The position numbers and the translations under genes are program-made. This document shows positions 1 to 9,220 of a stretch of DNA of 18,556 nucleotides, piece by piece (the first letter of the stretch is position 1; every line of letters starts with the position of its first letter). Under the pieces are notes generated by a model, which worked only from the letters and a program-made list of their open reading frames with translations, made no database searches and was not told where the DNA came from. The stretch is from assembly GCA_003049485.1 (NCBI GenBank), contig PYST01000532.1:1-18556 (forward strand), written 5' to 3'. The DNA comes from Ophioceras dolichostomum. Taxonomy: Eukaryota; Ascomycota; Sordariomycetes; Magnaporthales; Ophioceraceae.

Positions 1-1344
1 CCCCACCCCAAGCACCGGGCTTATTATTCCAGGACGACGGCAAGGGCGGATCGAACTATCGACGAAGCAGCCAAGTCCGCGAGCGATTTTCCTGCATGAG
101 CATTCGATCATGCCTTGTACCTCACGCGAGGGTTGTTGATGAGCTAAAAATACTTGTCTTATCTTAGGTTCATGATCACAACAGCCACCTTGCATAGCAC
201 TGCTGGTCGGAGCTCCGTCCTGTCATTCGCCGGCTGGATCCGAATAGTGTCCGTCTCGGCAGGCAATGCCGGCTAGCCATGCCCTAGATATGGCTAGCAG
301 TACATTAGTAGGTTGTCCAGCTCGAGGGTGGTACGAGCTACTGGGTCGGATGGGCTTTTCAATATCCATGAATCCTGCCCAACAGTCAACATCCAGGTGT
401 GACCTCGATCACGCCTTTGCTGGTCAGATGGTGAAAGTTGTCTCACTCTCCCACACAGCGTCTGCATGCCCTCACCCATCATGGGCATGGCAACTTATTT
501 TTACTCGTCCATAGATGGTGCACAGGCACCGCTTATGACGAAGAGGGCTTGACCTTTTCCTACAGTTTCTCATAGCCAACAGCCCCGTGCGTCCAAAAGA
601 AAAAGAAATCAGGGTCTCCGATCAAACTTCCTAGAGCCCCGCCCTATCAGGCCCACAGGATTGCGCTCACTTCGCGCGCGAGTCGAGGCTTGCTGTGGTA
701 CATGAATGTGCTTGGAGAGTGGGCATTCCGTTCCAGGATACTTCACTTCTGGCAAGGCATCGATGGCGCCATCGCTGCTATGTAATCCAATCCGTGTAAT
801 TCTCCCTAGTGGGACATGGGACGAAAAGTGTATAGACCCCCATATGGTTCCTCATTCTCCTTCGGTCGCCAAATCTTCTTCTCTATATTTCAACCAGAAT
901 CGCCAAGGTGGAAGGAAGTCTGCCTCCTGTCTCGGAAAGGCTATTCGATGTGGTATAAGTCTCGTGCTGGGTAGTGCCTGTCCCGCATTTCGGTTTGAGC
1001 AGTACCGGGTATTCCAAACCGCTTCAAGCTTCAGTGACTTCGAACCTAGACACTCACTTCAAGGCTTATTCTATCATCCCATGTTGATCTGAGACGCCTT
1101 AACGGCCTTCGATCTCATTCTTTGCACTCGGCCCGCCAGTGGTTGAACCTTCGTTGGTCCTTCCACGGTCAGACTCGATCCGTCAACGGTCGCGCATTTC
1201 TCTACCCTATCACGCAATCCTCGGCGCGCTCCTTCTCACTGCATATCACGTCTTGCATATCTTCCCCGGACCGGCCCCCTGCACGCCTGAGAGATCGGCG
1301 AGAAAACGCAGCTCCCCTTCCCGTTGGAACGGATACACGGTGTC
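1..1344. other. Gene-free upstream region of the sulfate permease
   Basis: No reading frame here has fungal-like codon use, a recognisable domain or splice-joined exons. The longest frame (706-1092) has mixed third positions and no family resemblance. Base composition is mixed, becoming pyrimidine-rich around 850-890 and again at 1195-1275, as is usual in fungal promoters and leaders. The only strong site I see is the CYS3-type palindrome at 763-772. No tRNA-like A and B boxes were found. Whether the first few hundred bases belong to another gene outside the window cannot be told. Confidence 0.6.
763..772. promoter_or_regulatory. CYS3-type bZIP binding site (ATGGCGCCAT)
   Basis: The 10-bp palindrome ATGGCGCCAT fits the published Neurospora CYS3 consensus ATGRYRYCAT at every position. 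It lies 573 bases upstream of the permease start codon. CYS3/MetR bZIP activators turn on sulfate permease genes (cys-13, cys-14 in Neurospora) during sulfur limitation, so the placement makes sense. The match is seen directly; binding and function are inferred. Confidence 0.6.
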
Positions 1345-4318
1345 ATGGCGGATGCTGGGACTAAGATCGGCCATGGCTTGGCCAGAGTCTTGGGGATCAA
1401 GCTGCGGGATGATGAGCCATTTGCGGATGCAGTCACTCGCGGAGAGTCCATCATGTCCAAGCACACAACCGACACATTCGTCGAGCAACCTCCTACCACG
1501 GCAGAGTTCCTTAGCGGCTTAGTTCCAAGCAAGGGACGGGTGGCAGGATATGCCAGATCTCTATTTCCGTTCCTGGACTGGATTGGGCACTACAATGCTC
1601 AGTGGCTGCTAGGAGATGTTGTCGCTGGTGAGATGAGCCCCGGCCCCCTATTTTCCCCTGAAGCTGTTAGTCGCCAAGATACTAACCTTCTTCTGGCCGC
1701 CAAGGCATCACTATTGGAGCTGTGGTCGTTCCGCAAGGCATGGCCTATGCTTTGCTAGCCAACCTCGAGCCACAGTTCGGCCTCTATTCATCATTCATGG
1801 GCGTGTTGATATATTGGTAAGTCGGCTCTTAACCCTCGGCTTTGTGATCAACCTTCTGACGGAGGGAATGTGCGTTCTGTGGTTGTTAGGTTCTTCGCAA
1901 CGTCCAAGGATATCACCATCGGGGTAAGTCATGCAAGCTGGGCGTCTCTATCTCGGTAGCCTCCATATAACGTACATTCGCGCTAACTCCTATTCACCGT
2001 TCAAAGCCCGTTGCCGTGTTGTCGACCCTTACTGGTGGTGTTGTCGCCGATATGGCCGTGCAATTCCCCGACGTGCCTGGCCATGTCGTCGCCTCCGCTC
2101 TATCGATTATCTCTGGCGCGATCGTACTCTTCCTTGGCCTTACTCGGACTGGCTTTATTGTTGATCTGATCAGTCTCACATCGCTGAGCGCATTCATGAC
2201 GGGCTCGGCGCTTAATATCATATCGGGCCAGATCCCGACCATGATGGGAATCACCGGCTTTTCGACGAGAGACGCGCCATACATCGTGTTCATCAACACA
2301 CTCAAGTACCTAGGCCGCACCAAGCTTGATGCCGCTATGGGTTTGTCCGCGTTGGTCATGCTGTACCTGATCAGGGCCATATGCTCGGTGACTGCGAAGC
2401 GCATGCCAAAACACCAAAAACTGATCTTTTTCATTTCGACACTGCGGACGGTGTTCGTTATTCTGTCGTACACCATGATTAGCTGGCTGGTCAACATGAA
2501 CCACAAGACGAAGCCGAGCTTCAAGATCCTTCAGGACATCCCTAGAGGTATGCATCTGCCACATACCTGCAGCCACCCTCCCTTTGTCTCTCGCACTTCC
2601 TGAAAGATGCTGATCATCAAACATCAAATACAGGATTCCAGAATGCAGCGGTGCCCGTCGTGGAGACGAGGGTCATTAGCGGATTTGCCAGCTACCTTCC
2701 TGCTACTGTGATTGTTCTTCTTATTGAGCACATCGCCATTTCTAAATCGTTCGGCCGGATTAACAACTACACCATCAATCCTTCGCAGGAAATGGTTGCC
2801 ATTGGAGTTACGAACTTGCTCGCGCCATTTTTGGGCGGGTTCCCATCAACGGGATCGTTCAGCCGCACAGCGATCAAATCGAAAGCTGGAGTGCGCACGC
2901 CATTCGCGGGTGTTATCACAGCCTGCGTGGTCCTCCTCGCCATCTACGCCCTGCCGCCCGTTTTCTACTATATCCCTAGCGCCTCTCTCGCCGCGGTCAT
3001 CATCCACGCCGTGGGCGACCTCATCACTCCACCCAACACGGTCTATCAGTTCTGGTGTGTGTCACCCATCGAAGTGCTGATATTCTTCGTCGGTGTCCTC
3101 GTGACTGTTTTCACGACCATCGAGAACGGCATCTATTGCACGGTGGCCATCTCCGCCGCTGTTCTCCTGGGCCGCATCCTCAAAGCTCGCGGCCGCTTTC
3201 TGGGCAAGGTCAAGGTCCGCTCGATTCTGGAGGATCGAGTCATTGGGGATGACCACCGCGAGGTGCTCGGGGAGTACGGGACTTTCCGGAGCCAGGCCGC
3301 AACTCAGACTCGAACAGGTCCGGCGGTCCGGAACCTCTTCCTGCCCATTGACCATGGCGATGGCTCGAACCCGGAACTCGAGGTTGACAGCCCCTACCCT
3401 GGCGTCTTCATATACCGCTTTTCGGAAGGGTTCAACTATCCGAACGCTTCGCATACCCTGGATTACCTATCAAACTATATCTTCACCCACACTCGGCGGA
3501 CCAATCTCTCCCACTACGACAGGCCGGGTGACCGGCCATGGAACGATCCCGGCCCGTCGAAGCGCGAGCTGAAGCGGCGGGCCGCAGGGCAGTCCACCTC
3601 GTACCGCCCCGGCGAGGATCCCGACATGCCGACGCTCAAGGCGATAATCTTGGATTTCAGCTCGGTCAACCATGTCGACATCTCGAGCGTGCAGCAGCTC
3701 ATCGACGTGCGGAACCACCTGGATCGGTACACGGCGCCGGACGTGGTCGATTGGCACATCGCCTGCATCGCGAACCGTTGGACAAAGCGCGCCCTTGTGG
3801 CAGCCGGCTTTGGCTACCCGACCAAACGCGCGGACGGCCTCCACCAACGGTGGCGCTCGATCTTCTCGGTCGCCGAGATTGGCGGCTCCGACAGCGCTGC
3901 AGCCACCGCCGAGAAGGAGATCTACGAGAAGGAGCTGGGCGGCGGCAGTCGTGCCTTGTCGCTGTCTAACTACGGCGGCGAGACCGACGTCGACGTCGAG
4001 GCTGCCGCCGGCGCCGGCGCCGGTGCGACCGTCCCCACCGGCCAGCCTCGCGGGGAGAAGAGGCACGGCGGGGGGTCTGGGCCCAGTGGAGAGGATGTGG
4101 AAGGGCCGATATCACAGACGACACCGAAGAGCACCTCAGATGACGGCGCCGTGAAGGCTGCGCCGCGCGGGGTTACGGTTCATGGGATGAACAGGCCGCT
4201 CTTCCATATCGACTTGACAAGTGCGCTTCAGAGCGCCATCGCGAACATCGAAGCCAGGGGGGAGGCTCCTCATGGGGATAGAATAGAAGAGGGGCATAAC
4301 AGTAATCGACCCCAATAG
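1345..4318 (+). CDS. Sulfate permease (SulP family, STAS domain), 5 exons
   Basis: Plasma-membrane sulfate transporter of the SulP/SLC26 family, like Neurospora CYS-13/CYS-14 and yeast Sul1/Sul2. Exons: 1345-1627, 1705-1816, 1890-1923, 2007-2547, 2634-4318; they join in frame to 2655 nt (884 aa). All four introns (77, 73, 83, 86 nt) are GT-AG; introns 1 and 3 contain clear CTAAC branch sites. The start ATG at 1345 gives the fungal N-terminus KIGHGLARVLGIKL. The membrane domain runs from about residue 75 to 520, with signatures LFPFLDWIGHYN, VVVPQGMAYA, FGLYSSFMGVLIYWFFATSKDI (in part) and FPSTGSFSRTAIKSKAGVRT. The STAS domain starts near 575, with the core LDFSSVNHVDISSVQQLID near 665. A low-complexity tail rich in G, A, E and T (about 750-830) is followed by the conserved fungal end motif MNRPLFHIDLTSALQSAI near 841. 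The upstream CYS3-type site suggests induction by sulfur limitation. CYS-13-like and CYS-14-like identity cannot be separated here. Confidence 0.95.
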
Positions 4319-4964
4319 GGGCCATGTTGCTGCTGCATGTTTTGACTGGAGCTAAATATCGCATGGTTCGGCGTTTGGGATAGGTCGTTCATTTGCCAAC
4401 TTCATAGCGAGAAAAGGATCTCTATACACATAGAATAATAGTCTACTTGACAGTAAATAATAATGCTGTATCAGCTGCATCAGAGAGACTTTTGACATGG
4501 ACTCTCGCCGGCTCGCGGTTCATCAATTCCTGCTCGGACCCCACGTACGGGGAAGCATAGGACGGCTAATAGAGGAAATGCGACTGACTCTACGCGCAAA
4601 GTCGTTTTGGAGCGGGTATCCTATATCGGCGAGGTAGGTGATAAACGTCCGCCCTAGCTGGCAAGCGAGGGTTGAATCTGTATGTACGTAAAGAGATCCT
4701 TCACTTAACCGAGCAACTGTGCGTGCACTTAGCAAGCACCATGTATGTCAATGAATATGACACGGCCAAAACTTTTCAGCTGGCTCGAGCTTCCCAGACC
4801 AAGACAGAGCTCGAGCTAGCTCAATATACACCTCAAGAGGCGACCGGCTTCCATAACCCAGAAGTTCATTTAGACCACTGAGCGTAAAGTATTCCTCTCA
4901 CCCTCGCAACTCCGTCGCCATCGATTCCCCTCTCCCTCTCCCTGCTCTCAGCCTGCTCCCAGCC
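4319..4964. other. Convergent intergenic region, permease / PCC1
   Basis: This is the shared 3' side of two convergent genes. It holds AT-rich 3'-end-like sequence near 4425-4465 (AATAATA and AATAATAAT) that could serve as a polyadenylation region for the permease. A GAGCTC/CTCGAG-rich patch lies near 4785-4825. No coding potential is visible; the small frames here have no codon bias. Pyrimidine runs at 4925-4950 lie just beyond the PCC1 stop codon. Confidence 0.55.
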
Positions 4965-5501
4965 TCACAACTGTGCGGGCTTCGCACACCCAGTGCCCAC
5001 GACGTCCACGTCGAGGTTCTCCATCACCTCCAAGACAAGGCTGAGGCTGTCCATGAACGAGTTGACAGCGACGCGGAGCATCCGGTTCGTCGTCGCCCTG
5101 TACTCCGTCCGCAGCACGATTTGGTCTGCCTGGTCTGCTGCCGCGCCTTCTTCTTCTAGGCTGGCTGGCGCTGGCGCTGGCGCTGGCGAGACCGTGGAGA
5201 ATGCTCGATGGACGTGTGGGGACAGCTCCTTGTCCACGCTGAGCGCTTTCAGAGCCACCGAGGCCAGCCTTGCGTTGGGGAAAGGCGCGTCGATGGTGCT
5301 GGGCCATTTTGCGAGACAAGACAAAATCGTGCGCCTGAATGTCAGCAACATTTTTTTTCTTTTCCGGCTCATGGCATGACATGGCATGGCATGGCTCTGA
5401 TGCGTCGCTTGAAGAAGACTGGTCTGGTCTCGTCGCCCTGGAACTGACTGACTGACTCACAGTGTGCAGGGGAACTCGGTTGCTGGAGAAGCAACAGCCA
5501 T
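4965..5501 (-). CDS. PCC1: KEOPS/EKC complex subunit Pcc1, 2 exons
   Basis: Small subunit that dimerises and scaffolds the KEOPS (EKC) complex with Kae1, Bud32 and Cgi121. The complex makes the t6A modification on ANN-decoding tRNAs and has been linked to telomere maintenance and transcription. On the minus strand, exon 1 is 5501-5461 (ATG at 5501-5499) and exon 2 is 5298-4965 (TGA at 4967-4965), joined by a 162-nt intron with donor GTGAGT and acceptor CAG. The join restores a Leu codon (CT|C) and gives exactly 125 codons (124 aa). The protein begins MAVASPATEFPCTLTIDAPF. It has the family's N-terminal strand-helix (PFPNARLASVALKALSVDKE, 19-38) and the C-terminal signature TNRMLRVAVNSFMDSLSLVL (84-103), matching yeast Pcc1 around its RVLRVGVSSIIDS segment. 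An Ala-Pro repeat (51-60) and acidic linker form a loop insert. Length is slightly above yeast Pcc1 (88 aa). It is divergent from CDC14. Confidence 0.92.
5161..5188. repeat. CTGGCG hexamer repeat inside PCC1
   Basis: The sequence CTGGCTGGCGCTGGCGCTGG and its continuation form tandem CTGGCG units. On the minus strand they encode the Ala-Pro run of the Pcc1 loop (residues about 51-60). Unit length is a multiple of three, so copy-number change would keep the frame. Confidence 0.7.
5370..5396. repeat. CATGG/CATGA pentamer repeat in the PCC1 intron
   Basis: Five tandem-like units of CATGG or CATGA sit within the single PCC1 intron. Each unit contains the palindrome CATG, so the tract can pair with itself. 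It is noncoding in the spliced gene. On the minus strand it produces several out-of-frame ATGs that could mislead gene prediction if the intron is missed. Confidence 0.6.
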
Positions 5502-5699
5502 GTTGTTTCGGCTGTCTCGCAGTCGAGAGGAACTATCGCTCTCTTATGGTCACGCGACTCGACTCCCCTTTCTCCACGGAATATGGAGAGGTTGTTTGGA
5601 GTTTGGGTTGGGTGTGTGATGGAGGGGGGGATGGATTATAATGAGGCTGATAAGATAACACTATGCGCCTGCCATTCCGCCCGTTGGAAAAACCAGGGT

Positions 5700-5822
5700 A
5701 TTGGGCCCGTTGTCGTGGCAACCGCGGGAGCTGGGGTATGTGAGTTCCGCCCCTGAGCTCCAAAACAGCACAGCCCAATGTTTATTGGTCAGTCAGCTGT
5801 TTTGGCAAGGCCCGCAAATTGG
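5700..5822. promoter_or_regulatory. Cluster of four CCAAT boxes
   Basis: CCAAT occurs on the plus strand at 5775-5779, and its complement ATTGG at 5700-5704, 5784-5788 and 5818-5822. Four copies in about 120 bp between divergent genes suggests binding by the HAP/CCAAT-binding complex, which commonly marks fungal bidirectional promoters. The motifs are seen; use is inferred. Confidence 0.45.
5709..5722. promoter_or_regulatory. RFX-like X-box (GTTGTCGTGGCAAC)
   Basis: This 14-mer differs at two positions from the ideal RFX palindrome GTTGCCATGGCAAC; the right half-site GGCAAC is perfect. Fungal RFX proteins (Crt1/Sak1/RfxA type) control DNA-damage and cell-division genes, which would fit a promoter shared with CDC14. 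It could also be chance. Confidence 0.35.
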
Positions 5823-6334
5823 ACCAGGGCGCACAACAACAAACCCCATGGACCTCACCGACAGTACAAGAAGTCGCATTTGCAAGCTAATTCCTATGAT
5901 CATCACTTTCTTCCTCACCCTCATCATCATCCTCCCTCATCTCTCTTCTTCCCTGGCTGGTTGCTGCTTCCTGGCTTGCGATTCTCGCCGTCGACTATCC
6001 GTCCTTAGAGTTCATCATCTTGTCCTCGCTCTCCCATTCTCCCGCTCGAGCACTTCAAGCCCGTTTCATTCTTAGAACGAAGTCTTGCTACTACTTCTCT
6101 CCGTTAGCTTTTTTGGGTTCTAGTCGCATATACAACGGCATACATACTAGGCATCTGCACAGTATTCCCTGCCCGCTGGCTCGGCGCCGTGCTCGTCATA
6201 GACGCGGCTGCTGCTTCTGCTTGCATACTACCTGCTCAGCATATTTACTTGCCGTTGCGCACCGTCCCTGCCTGCCCTCACCTCCTACATTATTATTCTG
6301 GCAAATAGAGTTGCGGCGGTTCCCGGCGCTTGAA

Positions 6335-8853
6335 ATGGCACCTTCCTCCTCCAAGAAGAACCCAAACTTGGGCCAGGTTATCGAGTACATAGCAGGTACG
6401 TCCGCGGCGACTGAGCCTTGCCCTGTCCCAGGGGCCAACTCCAGAGCCCGTGGCTACATAGGTGGCGAGCATGGATTAAACTGTCTCCTGTCACTGATCC
6501 TCCCCAATTCTTCTTCCCCCATCCTCTCCTCTTCTGCTTTCTCCTTTCTGAGCCACCCCCTTTCTACCCTACCTCATATGCTCCCGCGTTCCTGAGAGAG
6601 TAGTATTCGATGGAGCGCTACGACGGCAGCAGTGTCAGGGCGAAGACGGGCCTCCGGGTCTCTCTGCCCACTCCCACTCCGATGATCCCTTATCATTTCC
6701 TTTTTCAGCCGTTTCCTGTAACTTTACTAACATACTCAGACCGGCTATACCTCGCATCATACGTAAACGCCCCGAGCGCGGACACTCTGTTCCCCTACCC
6801 CGACCCCCCTCTGGCGTCGCCGTCCAAGCGGTCCCATCGAGTCGCGGCCAGCGACGGCGGCGCCGGTGGTGCCGTGGCTGTGCTCCGCAAGCAGCCGCAC
6901 TACTTCTCCATCGACGACACCCTACTGTACAACGCTTTCCACCATGATTTCGGCCCATTGCACATCGGCCACCTTTATCGCTTCGCCCTCGAGTTTCACG
7001 ATATCCTGGGAGCCAAGGAGAACGATGGCCGGCCCGTTGTTTTCTGGAGCAGGGCGGACCCTAGAAGTGAGTAGTATCCGTAGCACAATGTTGTCTTCCT
7101 ATACTCCCCTCTGTATACTGCTAGTGTTGATGATGCATCATGGTGCTGACGGGCTTTACGATACGAACACACAGGTCGCGCAAATGCTTCATGCGTACTT
7201 GCATGCTATATGGTGCTCATCCAGGGCTGGCCTCCACACCTGGCCCTCGCTCCGATCGCCCAGACCGACCCACCCCTGATGCCCTTCCGCGATGCCGGCT
7301 ACAGCCAGGCGGACTACGGTATCACAGTGCAGGACGTGGTTTACGGGGTTTGGAAGGCGAAGGAAGAAGGCTGTGTTGGGCTCGACAACTTCGACCTCGG
7401 CGAGTACGAGAGGTACGAGAGGGTTGAGAACGGCGACTTCAACTGGATCACGCCGAATTTCCTCGCTTTTGCGTCGCCGATGCACCAGCCGGTGGATCGG
7501 ATCACAGAGTCCTCAGAGCTTTTCCCCTTGCTTCCGAGGAACGTTGCCGAGGTTGAGACCCACCCTCTGTTGCCCGGCCCCTTCAAGAACGTCCTGCAAC
7601 ACTTCTCGGAGCGGGGAATCGGCCTGGTCGTCAGGTTGAACTCGGAGCTGTACTCCCCCTCGTACTTCGAGGCACTCGGCATCCGCCACCTCGACATGAT
7701 CTTCGAGGATGGAACATGCCCGCAGCTGTCCATGGTGCGGAAGTTCATCAGGCTGGCGCACGAGACCATCCAGGTCCGGAAGAAGGGCATCGCCGTCCAC
7801 TGCAAGGCCGGCCTCGGGCGGACGGGCTGCCTGATCGGCGCGTACCTCATCTACCGCCACGGCTTCACGGCGAACGAGGTGATCGCTTACATGAGATTCA
7901 TGCGGCCCGGCATGGTGGTCGGCCCGCAGCAGCACTGGCTGCACATGAACCAGGGCGTCTTCCGCGAGTGGTGGGTCGAGGAGCGCGTGGCGCGGAAGAT
8001 GCGCAAAGAGCTGGCGGCCGCTGCGCCCAGCACGCCAATCCGCGCCATGCAGAAGACCTCGCTCAGCCGGAGCGTGCCCCAGACGTCGACGCCGCCCAGC
8101 AGGAACGCGTCCAACCGCACGCCGCTGGGCGAGATGGAGCAGGAGCGCAACAACGTCGGCGTGCAGGACGACTACCTCCCGGCCCCGACCCCCGGCCAGC
8201 CGCGCAAGACCAGCCGCTCCGGTCGCCACCACCCTTACGCCAGGGACAGCAAGGAGGGCAGCAACGGCCACGGCCACTCGAGAGGTTCGACGGGCGACGA
8301 GGATGCGAGCAACAACAGCAACATCGAGCAGACGGAGCTCATCTCCGTCCACCGCGCCAGCCGCGGCGGCGGTGCCGAGTCCGACGAGGAGTGGCACCTG
8401 CGCATGCGCACGCAACGCCACCAGCAGCAGCAACAGCAGCCTTCGGGCGTCGTCGCTTCACCTGGAGGCGGGCACGAGAAGAAGTCGTCGTCGTCGTCGA
8501 GGTCTGTTAGCCACAGCACCACGACGACGACGACGACGACGGCGGTGTACCACCACTCCCAGTACATCGACAACGACGCCTCGCAGGACATCGAGAACAT
8601 CGGCTCGAGCGTCGGCCGCGCCTCCGCCAAGGCGGTTGACCACCAGCAGCAGCGCGCCGCGAGCGCCTCGGGCGTCCTGGCCAGGGTCCGCGGCGGTACG
8701 ACCAGCGGCAGCACCTCCTCCCGGCGCGCCGGCGTGGTCGGTAAGGACCCGGTCGGCATCCGCAAGACGAGCGGGAGGGTCGCGAGCACGAGCGGAAGCG
8801 CCGCTGCTGCTACTGCTGCTGCTGCTGTCCGCAAGGTGTCTGGCCTTTCGTGA
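6335..8853 (+). CDS. CDC14: Dual-specificity protein phosphatase Cdc14, 3 exons
   Basis: Phosphatase that reverses Cdk phosphorylation at mitotic exit, cytokinesis and septation; it acts in nucleolus, spindle pole and septum in other fungi. Exons: 6335-6395, 6740-7066, 7175-8853, spliced to 2067 nt (688 aa). Both introns (344 and 108 nt) are GT-AG; intron 1 ends with a TACTAAC branch site. Domain order: N-terminal DSPn domain (about 20-200), with DDTLLYNAFHHDFGPLHIGH near 77 and MPFRDAGYSQAD; linker; catalytic DSPc domain (about 240-405). The general-acid loop FEDGTCPQ has Asp308. The P-loop is HCKAGLGRTG with Cys339 and Arg345, followed by RPGMVVGPQQHWL. The tail (about 410-688) is disordered and Ser/Gln/Thr-rich. 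It keeps PGQPRK and the conserved C-terminal repeats of RKTSG/RKVSG, comparable to the RKISG end of yeast Cdc14. It is longer than yeast Cdc14 (551 aa) because of the tail. An ATG-free leader supports the start at 6335. Confidence 0.96.
6396..6739 (+). other. Long first intron of CDC14
   Basis: The intron begins GTACGT and ends CTCAG, with a branch-site match TACTAAC 12 or so bases before the acceptor. At 344 nt it is three to four times longer than the other introns in the window (73-162 nt). Its middle (6490-6580) is pyrimidine-rich. Reading through it reaches a stop codon near 6595, so retention would give only a short peptide. An internal small exon is not excluded but no candidate is obvious. 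Confidence 0.75.
8421..8540 (+). repeat. Trinucleotide repeats in the CDC14 tail
   Basis: Three triplet tracts lie in the coding tail: CAG/CAA (about 8421-8440, Gln run), TCG x5 (8485-8499, Ser run) and ACG (8521-8540, Thr run). All are in frame and would vary in length without breaking the gene. Confidence 0.8.
8803..8827 (+). repeat. GCT triplet repeat near the CDC14 stop
   Basis: GCT units, interrupted by one ACT, encode an Ala run (with one Thr) directly before the conserved terminal RKVSG motif of Cdc14. Confidence 0.75.
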
Positions 8854-9123
8854 ACGATGAGTATAATAATGGATGAACGATGATTGATGAAAAGATGGAA
8901 ACGAAAACGAAATTCGCCTCGCTTGACCAATTCTCTAAAGTTTCTCTTTAGCCTTGCTACACTTTTTTTTTGGCTCCACCCCCTAGTAGGATATGGGCCA
9001 TTGGAAATTCCCCCCTAAAAAGTGCCGAGAACATCTTGACGAATTACGAACCACGTAACCTCCCTTGGGTACTCTGCTTCGCCTCAACTGGTTGTTTGGG
9101 TTTCTACTTTTCGTTTTTCTCCG

Positions 9124-9220
9124 ACTGTGCTACCTACTATCTACTACCTACTTACCTAGCACCTACACACACCACCTAACCTACCTGAGGTACCTTACTT
9201 GCGTCCTAAGGTACCTACCA
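9124..9220. repeat. CTACCTA / GGTACC repeat patch
   Basis: The stretch is built of overlapping CTACCTA, CTTACCTA and AGGTACCT units, with GGTACC palindromes at 9189-9194 and 9210-9215. Similar patches recur at 9957-9986 and 12742-12770 and weakly near 17621-17628, all outside genes. Confidence 0.6.

Larger units (their letters stand above)
5502..6334. promoter_or_regulatory. Divergent promoter region, PCC1 / CDC14
   Basis: An 833-bp region between the two start codons. The part near PCC1 (about 5560-5640) is purine-rich on the plus strand, so pyrimidine-rich in the PCC1 sense. The part near CDC14 (about 5880-6070) is pyrimidine-rich in the CDC14 sense. This is the usual look of two fungal leaders pointing apart. 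CCAAT boxes and an X-box-like palindrome lie in the middle (5700-5822). From about 5900 to 6334 the plus strand has no ATG, other than one at 5896, so 6335 would be the first start codon for a transcript beginning after that point. Confidence 0.65.

Noticed and set aside
1021..1070. Minus-strand GGTTCGAA, resembling a tRNA B box (1040-1047)
   Set aside because: No matching A box, acceptor stem or T-arm pairing was found around it.
706..1092. 128-aa plus-strand frame upstream of the permease
   Set aside because: Third positions are not biased to C, there is no conserved motif, and it overlaps the CYS3 site. Probably promoter DNA.
4965..5387. 140-aa unspliced version of Pcc1 starting MPCHAMSRKRKK
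   Set aside because: Its first 33 or so residues come from the CATGG repeat and the rest of the intron. The spliced model restores the conserved N-terminal strand and a clean GT-AG intron.
4948..5460. 170-aa minus-strand frame overlapping PCC1
   Set aside because: It is in another frame from the Pcc1 product, reads through the PCC1 intron and has no recognisable family. The Pcc1 frame has the conserved signature.
6020..6595. 191-aa plus-strand frame covering CDC14 exon 1
   Set aside because: It runs through the leader and intron 1. Only the stretch 6335-6395 is coding, as shown by the Cdc14 N-terminus and splice signals.
7513..8433. 306-aa minus-strand frame antisense to CDC14
   Set aside because: It is a shadow of the GC-rich CDC14 exon 3, with Arg/Ala/Val-rich composition from reversed codons. 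The plus strand encodes the full phosphatase motif set.
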